Part shown: positions 1 to 7,693 of the stretch, in pieces
Layout of the letters: every line of letters starts with the position of its first letter
Numbering within the stretch: position 1 is the stretch's first letter
From: Methyloversatilis sp.
GTDB taxonomy: Bacteria > Pseudomonadota > Gammaproteobacteria > Burkholderiales > Rhodocyclaceae
Assembly (NCBI RefSeq): GCF_030696805.1
Contig: NZ_JAUYRO010000029.1
Span: 1 to 40,611, forward strand
Direction of reading: 5' to 3'
DNA length: 40,611 bases
Position numbers and translations under genes: made by a program
Notes under the pieces: generated by a model
Seen by the model: only the letters and a program-made list of their open reading frames with translations
What the model was told of the DNA's origin: nothing
Database searches by the model: none

Positions 1-145
1 CGCCGTAGGTTGGGGTGAGCGTAGCGATGCCCGACAGCACCGTGTCACCCGGCATCGCCGTAGGTTGGGGTGAGCGTAGCGTTGCCCGACAGCACCGTCT
101 CACCCGGCATCGCCGTAGGTTGGGGTGAGCGTAGCGATGCCCAAC
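1..145. repeat. Tandem 55-bp direct repeat with hairpin-forming core
   Basis: Two full 55-bp units (1-55, 56-110) and the first ~35 bp of a third (from 111) are nearly identical. Units 1 and 2 differ at two positions. Each unit contains GTTGGG, about 15 bases, then CCCRAC, so each transcript could fold into a short hairpin. The third copy has perfect pairing (CCCAAC) and the first two have one G-U pair (CCCGAC). The array runs off the left edge, so the copy number is unknown. It ends about 25 bp before the MarC-family gene. It resembles dispersed intergenic palindromic repeats (REP-like). There are no unique spacers, so it is not a CRISPR. Confidence 0.85.
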
Positions 146-171
146 ATCCACCCACGCACTGACTCCCGAAA

Positions 172-768
172 ATGTCCGATAGCTTCCTGTCCGCCAGCAT
201 CCTGCTCCTGCTGCTGTTCGATCCGTTCGGCAACGCACCGGTGATGACGGTGCTGATGAAGGACGTGCCGCCGGAGCGTCGACGGCGGGTCATCCTGCGC
301 GAGTGCTTCGCGGCCTGGCTGGCGCTGGTGCTGTTCATGTATGCCGGCGAATCGGTCATGCGCGTGCTGCAGCTGTCGGAAACTTCGCTCGGCATCGCCG
401 GAGGCGTGCTGCTGTTCCTGATCGCGCTGCGCATGATCTTTCACCAGCCGGATGGGGTGTTCGGCGAGTGGTCGGGTGGCGAGCCCTTCATCGTGCCGCT
501 GGCGATTCCGCTGATCGCCGGCCCGTCGGCGATGGCCATGGTGATGCTGCTGGTGTCGCGCGAGCCGGAGCGCTTCTACACGTGGCTGGGCGCGATGAGC
601 GCGGCAATGGCCATCACCACGGTCGTGCTGCTGGCCGCAGGTCCGCTGATCCGCCGGCTCGGCGAGCGCGGCACGGCCGCGCTGGAACGTCTGATGGGGC
701 TGCTGCTGTGCGCGATTTCGATCGAAATGCTGCTGGCCGGCATCCGCAACTTCATCGACACTCTTTGA
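172..768 (+). CDS. MarC-family integral membrane protein
   Basis: A 198-residue, almost wholly hydrophobic protein that opens directly into a membrane segment (SFLSASILLLLLFDPFGNAP). The early D-P-F/M-G-N motif in the first helix is the hallmark of the MarC/YhgN/YchE family. About six membrane segments can be drawn, with a polar, Arg-rich loop near residues 32-45 (PPERRRRVILRE), and the length is usual for the family. Family members sit in the inner membrane; their substrate is not established, and the old link to multiple antibiotic resistance was not upheld. No clear Shine-Dalgarno precedes the ATG, but the start coincides with the beginning of family similarity. The gene converges on the antiporter gene with a 13-base gap. 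Family call is firm, function unknown. Confidence 0.85.
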   Translation: MSDSFLSASILLLLLFDPFGNAPVMTVLMKDVPPERRRRVILRECFAAWLALVLFMYAGESVMRVLQLSETSLGIAGGVLLFLIALRMIFHQPDGVFGEWSGGEPFIVPLAIPLIAGPSAMAMVMLLVSREPERFYTWLGAMSAAMAITTVVLLAAGPLIRRLGERGTAALERLMGLLLCAISIEMLLAGIRNFIDTL

Positions 769-783
769 GACGCCCTGCGTCTC
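767..783. terminator. Hairpin across two convergent stop codons
   Basis: GAGACGC (767-773), loop CCT, GCGTCTC (777-783) forms a perfect 7-bp stem overlapping the stop codons of the MarC and YbaL genes. No T tract follows on either strand, so it is not a textbook intrinsic terminator. It could act as a weak bidirectional barrier or 3'-end stabiliser. Confidence 0.35.
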
Positions 784-2440
784 AGACCATCGCATCGATC
801 ACGCGCTGTGCCATGCCGCGCGCGATTTCGGTTTCACCGATGACAGTGTGGGTCGCGCCGTGCTTTTCGAGGTGCGCCAGTTCTGCGTCGGTGTAGGCAC
901 GCGCGATCACCTCGATGTCCGGGTTGATGCGCCGTGCGTGCTCGATGATCTGGCCGGCTTCCAACGCCCCCGGAATGGCCACCAGCAGGAAACGCGCGCT
1001 TTCGATGTGCGCCGCCTCCATCATTCCTGGAGCCGCACCATTGCCGTACAGCGCCGGAATGCCGTCACCGTTCAACGCCTCGACCACTTCCGCATGGTCT
1101 TCGATGACGACCACCTTGTGCCCGCTTTCCAGAAGCGCCATCACGATGCGGTGACCGACCTTGCCGAAGCCGACCAGCACGACATGACCTTCGATTGCGG
1201 TCGCAGCGGGGATGTCCGGCGCGACCGCGCTCGCGGTGCCTTCGCGCGCTTCCAGCCACGGCTTGAGCCTGTCAAGCGCAACGAACAGCAGAGGATTGAG
1301 CAGGATGGAGATGATCGCGCCGCCCAGAATCAGGTCGCGCCCGGTTTCCGGCAGCAGTCCGAGTGACAGACCCAGCGTGGCGAGGATGAACGAAAACTCG
1401 CCGATCTGGGCCAGACTGGCCGACACGGTCAGCGCCGTGCTCAGCGGATGGCCGAAGGCTCGCACGATGGCCGCCGCGGCAATCGACTTGCCGATGACGA
1501 TGATGAAAACGGTGGCGAGCACCAGCAGCGGTTCGCGCACGATGATGGACGGATCGAACAGCATGCCGACCGACACGAAGAACAGCACGGCGAACGCGTC
1601 GCGCAGCGGTAGCGACTCCTCGGCCGCGCGATGCGACAGTTCGGATTCGCTGAGGATCATGCCGGCAAAGAAGGCTCCGAGCGCGAACGACACGCCGAAC
1701 ACATAGGCCGAGCCAAGTGCGAAGCCAAGTGCAATGGCCAGCACACCGAGCCGGAACAACTCGCGCGAGCCGGTATCGGCGATGCGTTCCAGCGTCCACG
1801 GAATCACCCGGCGTCCGACCACCAGCATGACGACGACGAAAGCGACCACCTTGCCCAGCGTGATGACGAGCGTCTTCAGCAGCGCATCGCCGCTCAACGC
1901 ATCACCCTGGCCGCCGAGCAGGCCACTGAACGCGGGGATCAGCACCAGGGCCAGCACCATCGCGATGTCTTCGACAATGAGCCAGCCAATGGCGATGCGC
2001 CCGCGACGTGTGGTTTCGAGCCGACGCTCCTGCAGCGCAGTCAGCAGCACAACCGTGCTGGCGACCGACAGGGCCAGCCCGAACACGATGCCGGCCCCGA
2101 CGGTCCAGTCCATTGCCCAGGCCAGTGCCATGCCGAGCAGCGTGGCGATGCCGATCTGCGCGATCGCCCCCGGAATGGCGATGCCCTTCACCGACATCAG
2201 GTCCTTCAGCGAAAAATGCAGACCGACCCCGAACATCAGCAGGATGACGCCGATTTCCGCCAGCTCCTGCGCCAGCGCCACATCGGCGACAAACCCGGGA
2301 GTGAATGGACCGACCGCGATGCCGGCGACGAGGTAGCCGACCAGCGGCGGCATGCGAAAGCGGTGCGCCAGCGAGCCGAAGATGAACGCCAGTACGAGAC
2401 CTCCGACGATGGTCGTTATCAGCGGGGTGTGATGGGGCAT
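782..2440 (-). CDS. ybaL: YbaL/KefB-type cation:proton antiporter with RCK domain
   Basis: A 552-residue CPA2-family antiporter. The N-terminal ~390 residues form the multi-helix exchanger domain. The segment HTPLITTIVGGLVLAFIFG at the start, GPFTPGFVAD and LLMFGVGLHFSLKDL are very close to what I know of E. coli YbaL. After a short linker (~residues 395-410) comes an RCK/TrkA-N domain whose nucleotide-binding loop reads LVGFGKVGHRI; it would sense NAD(H) or another nucleotide and gate ion flux. A role in K+/H+ exchange at the inner membrane is inferred from the family. The start codon has only a weak ribosome-binding site. It is a single gene transcribed away from the FecR/OMP operon, with about 150 bp between. 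Confidence 0.9.
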   Translation of the reverse strand: MPHHTPLITTIVGGLVLAFIFGSLAHRFRMPPLVGYLVAGIAVGPFTPGFVADVALAQELAEIGVILLMFGVGLHFSLKDLMSVKGIAIPGAIAQIGIATLLGMALAWAMDWTVGAGIVFGLALSVASTVVLLTALQERRLETTRRGRIAIGWLIVEDIAMVLALVLIPAFSGLLGGQGDALSGDALLKTLVITLGKVVAFVVVMLVVGRRVIPWTLERIADTGSRELFRLGVLAIALGFALGSAYVFGVSFALGAFFAGMILSESELSHRAAEESLPLRDAFAVLFFVSVGMLFDPSIIVREPLLVLATVFIIVIGKSIAAAAIVRAFGHPLSTALTVSASLAQIGEFSFILATLGLSLGLLPETGRDLILGGAIISILLNPLLFVALDRLKPWLEAREGTASAVAPDIPAATAIEGHVVLVGFGKVGHRIVMALLESGHKVVVIEDHAEVVEALNGDGIPALYGNGAAPGMMEAAHIESARFLLVAIPGALEAGQIIEHARRINPDIEVIARAYTDAELAHLEKHGATHTVIGETEIARGMAQRVIDAMV

Positions 2441-2564
2441 TTTGCGTGGTGTCCGTTGTTTATCTGCCGACGGATCATGACCGCGCTGCGCATGGATCGT
2501 TCGCGCAGCGTTGGAACCAAACGCAAAACGCTAAGGCGACGCGACCCGGGTGCGACAGGCCGCC

Positions 2565-2586
2565 AAAAAAAATGCCGCGATGCGCG
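2565..2586 (-). terminator. Possible intrinsic terminator after the FecR-domain gene
   Basis: On the minus strand, CGCG-CAT-CGCG (2586-2576) is followed after four bases by eight consecutive T (2572-2565). The stem is short, but the T run is the longest nearby and lies just downstream of the stop at 2590. It would end the two-gene OMP/FecR operon. Confidence 0.4.
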
Positions 2587-2589
2587 CCG

Positions 2590-3990
2590 TCAGTTGTCGA
2601 GCCCCGAACCGCCCCTGGCGAACACCGCGGCGCCCGTCACCTTGTCGATACCGTTGATGGCACTGTCGAAGGTGTACACCACCCCGGCCCGCTCGGCTGC
2701 AGGCCCGGCGAAGAAACCATGGAAGCTGCCGTTCGGTGTGCTGCCGCAGCCGCTGCAGCTGTCGAAGGAGCCGGCGAAGGCTGCCGTACCTGAATTGATG
2801 GACCCTGAGCCGGAAACATTGAACGTGACCGCGCTGACGGTGACGCCGAGATCCAGATCAGCCGTGTAGCTGGTGAAGTTGGCGAGCAGCGTACCGCTGA
2901 CCGCGCCACCCGGCGCGCCTCCCGAAGCAGTCGGCGTCGTTGCACCACTGAGGCTGTAGGTCGCGCTGATGCCGCCGAGTGCTGCCAGATCCGGCGTGGC
3001 ACGACCGGTGACGTAATGCAGGTCGACGATGGTGTCGCCATCGCACGAGAAACCGTCGCATGACGCGCTGGCCCAGCGGCCCCATCCGATGATGCCGTCC
3101 TGTGCTGACTGCGCGACGGTACCCGCAGTCAGCACGCCGCCCTCACCGCTGTCGGCTGACTTGAGTGCGCTTCCTTCGATGACCGTGGCGACACCGGTCA
3201 GTGTGACCAGGCCGCCATAGCCGCCGTACTGTTCGGTGTATTGCCCATACACGTAATAACCGTCTCCCGACTGCAGGTCGCCCTGCGGATCCAGCCCGTC
3301 CAGCGTGACCAGATCACCGTCGTCGTCGCGTTCTTCGCCGACGAGAAACACGTCGTTGCTCACCGGCGGCTCGACGCCGCCCGACGCGTTCGACGGCGGC
3401 GCCGGCGGCAGGTCTGTCTTGACCTCGATGATGATCGGCATCGTGTTCTGGTCGGCCACGTAAGCGCTCTGGCCGTCTTCGACCGTCAGGCATCCGGCTC
3501 CGTTGCAGACATCGACGGCGCCATCGCCGGTCGTGACATTGATGCTGTTGCCGTAGGCGACGGAGAATTCGGTGCCGCGGATGCCGATGGTGGCTACCGA
3601 GGTGGTGAGCTTGTAATTGCTGCGATTCGCCTTGCCGACCAGCCCGGTGATGGTGCGCAGACCGCCCTTGAGCAGATTGAAGAAGCCGCGGTCCTCCTCT
3701 GGCTTGCCGGCGAATGCGTACTGGTCGATACGGAACTGTGTCTGCGGCTGCAGCGATACCAGCGCACCGTCGGTGAAGCGCATCTGGGCACGCCCGCTGC
3801 CGGTGTCGATGGTGTCGCCGCTGCCCACCTGCGCCCCGCGCGTCAGCGCGCGGCTGCGTCCATCGGCTGCGACCGCGCGGACTTCGCCGGCGGTGAATTC
3901 GACGCGCGCCGCACTGTCGGCATTCACGGTGAGCGGAAATGCGGCCGCCATGGCGAGCACCAGCGGGACTGGCCTGAAAATCCGGTTCAT
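2590..3990 (-). CDS. Secreted FecR-domain protein with TbpB-like C-terminal domain
   Basis: A 466-residue exported protein. Residues 1-24 are a classical signal peptide ending near VNADSA; no cysteine follows, so it is not a lipoprotein. Residues ~30-180 are a FecR domain: glycine-rich beta repeats, GSGDTIDTGSGRAQMRF, and TSVATIGIRGTEFSVAYG. A low-complexity Pro/Ser linker (~195-215) leads to a region rich in Gly/Ser/Thr. The last ~110 residues (FNVSGSGSINSGTAAFAGSF, then NGSFHGFFAGPAAERAGVV) resemble the small beta-barrel of TbpB-like surface proteins, where G-x-F-x-G-x-FFGP-x-AxExxG is typical. It lies 9 bases after the outer-membrane protein gene; the upstream stop TAG is part of its Shine-Dalgarno (AGGAG). 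I infer it is cargo of that partner. Fold of the middle region is unknown. Confidence 0.75.
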   Translation of the reverse strand: MNRIFRPVPLVLAMAAAFPLTVNADSAARVEFTAGEVRAVAADGRSRALTRGAQVGSGDTIDTGSGRAQMRFTDGALVSLQPQTQFRIDQYAFAGKPEEDRGFFNLLKGGLRTITGLVGKANRSNYKLTTSVATIGIRGTEFSVAYGNSINVTTGDGAVDVCNGAGCLTVEDGQSAYVADQNTMPIIIEVKTDLPPAPPSNASGGVEPPVSNDVFLVGEERDDDGDLVTLDGLDPQGDLQSGDGYYVYGQYTEQYGGYGGLVTLTGVATVIEGSALKSADSGEGGVLTAGTVAQSAQDGIIGWGRWASASCDGFSCDGDTIVDLHYVTGRATPDLAALGGISATYSLSGATTPTASGGAPGGAVSGTLLANFTSYTADLDLGVTVSAVTFNVSGSGSINSGTAAFAGSFDSCSGCGSTPNGSFHGFFAGPAAERAGVVYTFDSAINGIDKVTGAAVFARGGSGLDN

Positions 3991-3999
3991 GGCGATCTC

Positions 4000-5373
4000 C
4001 TAGAACGTACGGCGCACGGCGAACTGCGCAACGCCGCGGCGATAATCATTGACACTGAAACTGGAATCGTTGCGCATCAGTGTGACCGACGGCGTCAGCA
4101 GCCAGCGCTCGGTCAGCGCGTAGGTCGCGCCGAGCGACAGCGTGGTCAAGTTGTCGTCGCGCACGCGCAGGAACAGTGGATCGGCATTCTCGTAATCACG
4201 TGCTTCGTGAGCGAGCGCACCGAACAGCAGCCAGCGCGGATCGAGCGTGTGCTGGGCGCCGACCCGGAAGCCGATGACATCATTGCCGGCGATATTGACG
4301 CCGGAAGGCAGATCGTTGCGACCGTTCTCGCTGCCCAGATAGAAACTGCCGAACAGCATCGTCTTGCCACCCTGCAGCACATGGGCGTGGCCGACGCCAT
4401 AGATGTTGCGATTGACGTCGCGCACGTCGTTGCTGTCATCGTAGCGCAGGCGTACATGCTGCATGAATGCGGTCGTCTGGTTGCGCGCATTGTGCGTGTG
4501 CTGCCACTGCAGGCTCAGGCCGGTGTAGTCGCGCAGCTTGTCGTTGTCGACCTCGAAGATGCCGCCCTGCAACGCAGCGGTGACGCGGTTGGCGCCACGC
4601 GTCCAGGCGACGCCTGCATTGCCGTCGACGGCCGTCGTGTCAAAGCGCGATTCACCACCATTGAATCGACCGGCCCCGGACACGCCACCCACCACCGCCC
4701 ACTCGCGACCGACCGGAATGCGCGCATTGAAGCCGCCAGCAAGCGACGAGAACCAGGCGTCGCGGCTGCGGCTGTCGCCGGTCAGCGTGAAGTCGCCGAT
4801 CAGTCCCGGAATCGCGATCGAGCCAGCCGACGTGGCACTGTTGACGTTGGTATCGCGTCCGACTGCCGCTTCGATGAAGCCGGCGAACGACGGCCTGGGC
4901 TCGGCCGGCGCGCGGTCGATTGCCGACAGCAGACGGTCGAGCGAGCGGGCGACCTCCGGCGGCACATTCTGTCCGCGCACGGCTTGCAGTTCGCGCCTCG
5001 CGCTCGCCGATTCGCCGAGCGCGAGATAGGCGCGGCCGATTTCAGCGCGGGCACGCGCGTTGTCCGGCTGCAGCGCCAGCACGCGTTCGAGTGCGAACAC
5101 CGCCAGCGTATGACGTCCGGTCTCAACCGCCGCGACGCCGAGCAGCAGATCGAACTGCGGATCGCCGGCACGCTCGCTTTCCTGTGGCGCCAGCAGGGCG
5201 TAGGCCGCCGCGTGACGCCCTGCTTCGATGTGTGCCGCCGCTTGCTCGGTCACCGATTGCGCATGCGCCTGGCTACCCAGCCACAACACGACAGCCGGAA
5301 GGTACAGCCATCGTCGCAGACCCGAAGCGGACGTCCGACGGGTACGCCACGCTGACCTCTTCGTTGTTCTCAT
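4000..5373 (-). CDS. TPR-containing outer-membrane beta-barrel protein (Slam/DUF560-like)
   Basis: A 457-residue protein starting at the ATG at 5373, chosen because GGAGA lies just upstream; an in-frame ATG at 5397 has no such site. A signal peptide ends at QAHAQS. Residues ~25-135 form TPR-like helical repeats (AAYALLAPQESERAGDPQFD, then HTLAVFALERVLALQPDNAR). From ~150 the protein alternates amphipathic beta strands and ends in Phe (AVRRTF), the classic C-terminal signature of outer-membrane barrels. TPR plus barrel is the architecture of Slam proteins, which move TbpB-like cargo across the outer membrane (type XI secretion). First gene of an operon with a FecR/TbpB-like protein. The Slam assignment is an architectural inference; a generic TPR porin is the alternative. 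Confidence 0.7.
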   Translation of the reverse strand: MRTTKRSAWRTRRTSASGLRRWLYLPAVVLWLGSQAHAQSVTEQAAAHIEAGRHAAAYALLAPQESERAGDPQFDLLLGVAAVETGRHTLAVFALERVLALQPDNARARAEIGRAYLALGESASARRELQAVRGQNVPPEVARSLDRLLSAIDRAPAEPRPSFAGFIEAAVGRDTNVNSATSAGSIAIPGLIGDFTLTGDSRSRDAWFSSLAGGFNARIPVGREWAVVGGVSGAGRFNGGESRFDTTAVDGNAGVAWTRGANRVTAALQGGIFEVDNDKLRDYTGLSLQWQHTHNARNQTTAFMQHVRLRYDDSNDVRDVNRNIYGVGHAHVLQGGKTMLFGSFYLGSENGRNDLPSGVNIAGNDVIGFRVGAQHTLDPRWLLFGALAHEARDYENADPLFLRVRDDNLTTLSLGATYALTERWLLTPSVTLMRNDSSFSVNDYRRGVAQFAVRRTF

Positions 5374-5404
5374 GTGCTCTCCCGGCCGCCGAAACATGCG
5401 GCAA

Positions 5405-5416
5405 CTGAATATTCAG
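5405..5416. promoter_or_regulatory. 12-bp perfect palindrome upstream of the OMP/FecR operon
   Basis: CTGAATATTCAG is self-complementary and lies about 32 bp before the preferred start at 5373. Its position would suit an operator, but no confident promoter could be placed beside it. Confidence 0.3.
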
Positions 5417-5515
5417 GCCCTCGATTTTTGCACCTCATGACAGGAAAAACAATATGTTGCGCATGATTTTTAAGGTTTTTTCCCTAACCGATATGTCATC
5501 TTCGCCATTTCAGCG

Positions 5516-5543
5516 TTGCCATCGCCCGGCTGCGCGGGATAAT
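5516..5543 (+). promoter_or_regulatory. Sigma-70 promoter for the chalcone-isomerase-like gene
   Basis: TTGCCA (5516-5521), 16-bp spacer, GATAAT (5538-5543). The predicted start is near 5550, giving a ~20-base leader containing GGAG and the ATG at 5571. Confidence 0.6.
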
Positions 5544-5570
5544 CGGCTGCTCGCCAAAACGGAGTTCCGC

Positions 5571-6155
5571 ATGCCGTCACGCGTCCTCGCGCTGGTCATT
5601 TTCCTGTTGTGCCTGTCTGTTCCGCTGCATGCCGCAGAGCCCGCGACGCAGCGCTTCGAACCGGTCACCCGCGTCGCCGATGCGCCACTGAAGCTCAATG
5701 GCGAAGGCATTCGCAGCCTCTATTCGCTCAAGGCCTACGCCATCGGGCTCTACCTGGGCGGACCCGCAGACAGTCTCGACAGTGCCATGGCGGCGCCGGG
5801 TGCCAAGCGGATCGAAATCGTGTCGATGGTCGATGTGCCGGCCGAGCATTTCAACAAGCCGCTGATCCGCGGCATCAAGAAAAATCTGCCGCGCGACGAG
5901 TACGAAGCGATGCAGCCGCGCATCAAAGCGTTTTCGGAACAGGTGCTGGCGATCGGGTCGGTGAAATCGGGCAGCCGGCTGGCGCTGGACTGGATACCCG
6001 GGCGCGGCACGCGCATCGTGGTCGATGGTCAGCCTTCGACCACGCTGATCAAAGGCGAAGATTTCTATCGCGGCCTCCTCGCAGTGTGGATCGGCCCGGT
6101 GCCCACGCAGGACGATCTGAAGGTACAGCTTCTGGCGGGCCGTTCCGCACCATGA
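5571..6155 (+). CDS. Periplasmic chalcone isomerase-like protein
   Basis: A 194-residue exported protein starting at 5571, where GGAG sits seven bases upstream and a signal peptide follows immediately (MPSRVLALVIFLLCLSVPL, cleavage near LHAAEP). The mature part matches the chalcone-isomerase-like family: LNGEGIRSLYSLKAYAIGLY, then AKRIEIVSMVDVPAEHF and the C-terminal KGEDFYRGLLAVWIG. Bacterial members are thought to be periplasmic; no flavonoid substrate is expected and their role is not known. The stop codon overlaps the ATG of the next gene (ATGA), so it is probably co-transcribed with the DNA repair gene ogt. An earlier in-frame ATG at 5454 would give an N-terminal extension crossing the promoter and is unlikely. 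Confidence 0.8.
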   Translation: MPSRVLALVIFLLCLSVPLHAAEPATQRFEPVTRVADAPLKLNGEGIRSLYSLKAYAIGLYLGGPADSLDSAMAAPGAKRIEIVSMVDVPAEHFNKPLIRGIKKNLPRDEYEAMQPRIKAFSEQVLAIGSVKSGSRLALDWIPGRGTRIVVDGQPSTTLIKGEDFYRGLLAVWIGPVPTQDDLKVQLLAGRSAP

Positions 6156-6697
6156 GCTCGACCGTCGACGACTGGGACGTCATTGTTGGCGCACCCGGCT
6201 TCGCACTGGGTGTGCGTCTGGCAGCCGATACAGTCGCCGGCATCGAATTTCTTCCCGCAGGGTCGGCGCGCGGTGCGCGCAGCGCCCTCGGCCGCGAGGC
6301 CGATGCCCAGCTCACCGCCTATCTGCGCGATCCGCTGACCCCATTCGATCTGCCGCTCGCCGCCGCCGGCACGGCACACCAGCGCGCGGTATGGCAGCTG
6401 ATGCGGACGATCGCGCCGGGCTGCACACTGACCTATGGTGAAGTCGCTGCACAGATCGGCAGTTCGCCGCGGGCGATCGGCGGTGCTTGCGGCGCAAACC
6501 CGTTTCCCATCGTGATTCCCTGCCACCGCATCGTTGCGACCGGCGGCAGGCTGGGTGGCTTCGCGCATTCGACCGCCGGCTTCCTGCCCGGCATCAAACG
6601 CTGGCTTCTTGCGCACGAGGCCGCGGCGGGTGGCTTCAGGCTGTCGGCGAACGGCCCCGCTCAATTGTCACGCCGACCTGACGCACGTCTTTCATGA
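6152..6697 (+). CDS. ogt: Methylated-DNA--protein-cysteine methyltransferase
   Basis: A 181-residue suicide repair enzyme that removes O6-alkyl groups from guanine by transferring them to its own cysteine. The active-site motif IPCHRI is intact, with the acceptor cysteine at residue 124. The helix-turn-helix region (HQRAVWQLMRTIAPGCTLTY, then GEVAAQIGSSPRAIGGACGANP) is intact, and the domain ends at GIKRWLLAHE as usual. The start ATG overlaps the stop of the upstream gene. About 25 residues follow the conserved domain, and their codons run 62 bp into the oppositely oriented folB, so that tail is unlikely to matter for catalysis. It lacks the Ada N-terminal regulatory domain. Confidence 0.92.
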   Translation: MSSTVDDWDVIVGAPGFALGVRLAADTVAGIEFLPAGSARGARSALGREADAQLTAYLRDPLTPFDLPLAAAGTAHQRAVWQLMRTIAPGCTLTYGEVAAQIGSSPRAIGGACGANPFPIVIPCHRIVATGGRLGGFAHSTAGFLPGIKRWLLAHEAAAGGFRLSANGPAQLSRRPDARLS

Positions 6698-6995
6698 TGC
6701 CGGTCTTGGCGATCGATATCTTCACCCATGGAGCCTTGAAGTCTTCGAGCATCATGTGGATGACGAATTCGCCCAGCGTTTCCAGCAGGTTGAAGTGGCG
6801 CTGGCCCAGTTCGGCACGGATGCGATTGACCACTTCGGCGTAGTCGATGGTGTCGTTGATGTCGTCGTTTTCGGCCGCGGCATCCGGCACGCCAAAGGTC
6901 ATGCTGATTTCCAGCTGCTGCGTGTGCGCCTTTTCGCGCGCGTAGATGCCGACCGAAGCGGTCACCTTCATGCCTTCGATGAATATGCAGTCCAT
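6636..6995 (-). CDS. folB: Dihydroneopterin aldolase
   Basis: A 119-residue cytoplasmic enzyme of folate synthesis that cleaves 7,8-dihydroneopterin to 6-hydroxymethyl-dihydropterin and glycolaldehyde. The family pattern is clear: MDCIFIEGMKVTASVGIYAR at the start, Glu21 in the substrate pocket, DYAEV with Tyr52, LLETLGEFV, and the catalytic Lys97 in ISIAKTG. Length is normal. The 3' end overlaps the convergent ogt gene by 62 bp. Only a weak ribosome-binding site precedes the ATG. It is divergent from plsY with 63 bp between start codons. Confidence 0.92.
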   Translation of the reverse strand: MDCIFIEGMKVTASVGIYAREKAHTQQLEISMTFGVPDAAAENDDINDTIDYAEVVNRIRAELGQRHFNLLETLGEFVIHMMLEDFKAPWVKISIAKTGIMKDVRQVGVTIERGRSPTA

Positions 6996-7058
6996 GTCTC
7001 GCGCGCTGCCCGTGTCGAACTAGAATGGTTGGATTCTACGTCGGGCCCGTCGCATATC

Positions 7059-7673
7059 GTGAATACCGCTTCAAGCATCGCCCTCGCTCTCGTCATCGGA
7101 TACGCATTCGGGTGCATCCCCTTCGCCGTCATCACCAGCAGGATTTTCGGACTCGCCGATCCGCGCACCTACGGCTCGGGCAATCCCGGTGCCACCAACG
7201 TACTGCGCTCCGGCAACAAGCAAGCGGCAGCCCTCACCCTGCTCGGTGACGCGCTGAAGGGGTGCGTTGCCGTATGGGTGGTGCGCGCGCTGGGCATGGG
7301 CGACACCATGGCTCTGCTGGCCGGCGTCGCGGCCTTCGTCGGCCATGTCTTTCCCATCACGCTGGGTTTTCGCGGCGGCAAGGGCGTCGCGACGGCGGCC
7401 GGAGTCATGCTGGTAGCCGTACCCCCTGCAGGGCTGATCGCGCTCGGCATCTGGATATCGGTCGTCGCAATTACCCGCTACTCGTCACTCGCCGCACTGC
7501 TCGCCGCGTGCAGCGCACCCATCACCGGCCTGCTCTACACAAGCTCGGCCGTGGTGTGCGGTGCATTCGCCGCGATGGCCGGGCTGCTGATCTGGCGCCA
7601 CGCCGAAAACATCCGTCGCCTGATGAATGGCAGCGAAAGCCGCATCGGTCGGAAGAAAACCGCCGCCGGCTGA
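7059..7673 (+). CDS. plsY: Acyl-phosphate:glycerol-3-phosphate acyltransferase
   Basis: A 204-residue inner-membrane enzyme that acylates glycerol-3-phosphate from acyl-phosphate, the first step of phospholipid synthesis. It starts at GTG (7059), where similarity to the family begins (NTASSIALALVIGYAFGCIP). The three conserved cytoplasmic motifs are present: YGSGNPGATNVLRSG, LGFRGGKGVATAAG and RHAENIRRL. Five membrane segments fit between them. A -10-like TAGAAT lies at 7021-7026 without a good -35. The pairing plsY/folB (divergent) next to tsaD is common in proteobacteria. The stop codon begins a run of four GATGC repeats. Confidence 0.93.
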   Translation: MNTASSIALALVIGYAFGCIPFAVITSRIFGLADPRTYGSGNPGATNVLRSGNKQAAALTLLGDALKGCVAVWVVRALGMGDTMALLAGVAAFVGHVFPITLGFRGGKGVATAAGVMLVAVPPAGLIALGIWISVVAITRYSSLAALLAACSAPITGLLYTSSAVVCGAFAAMAGLLIWRHAENIRRLMNGSESRIGRKKTAAG

Positions 7674-7691
7674 TGCGATGCGATGCGATGC
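7672..7691. repeat. (GATGC)4 pentanucleotide repeat between plsY and tsaD
   Basis: Four perfect tandem copies of GATGC begin at the second base of the plsY stop codon and end two bases before the tsaD stop. They fill the 20-bp convergent gap. Slippage here would not change either protein. Confidence 0.8.
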
Positions 7692-7693
7692 GA

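Noticed and set aside
1-145. CRISPR array
   Set aside because: The repeat units are contiguous with no unique spacers and there are no cas genes.
3241-5355. A 704-codon open frame on the plus strand
   Set aside because: It is antisense to the OMP and FecR-domain genes, has no family resemblance and a Gln/Arg/His-rich composition typical of shadow frames in GC-rich DNA.
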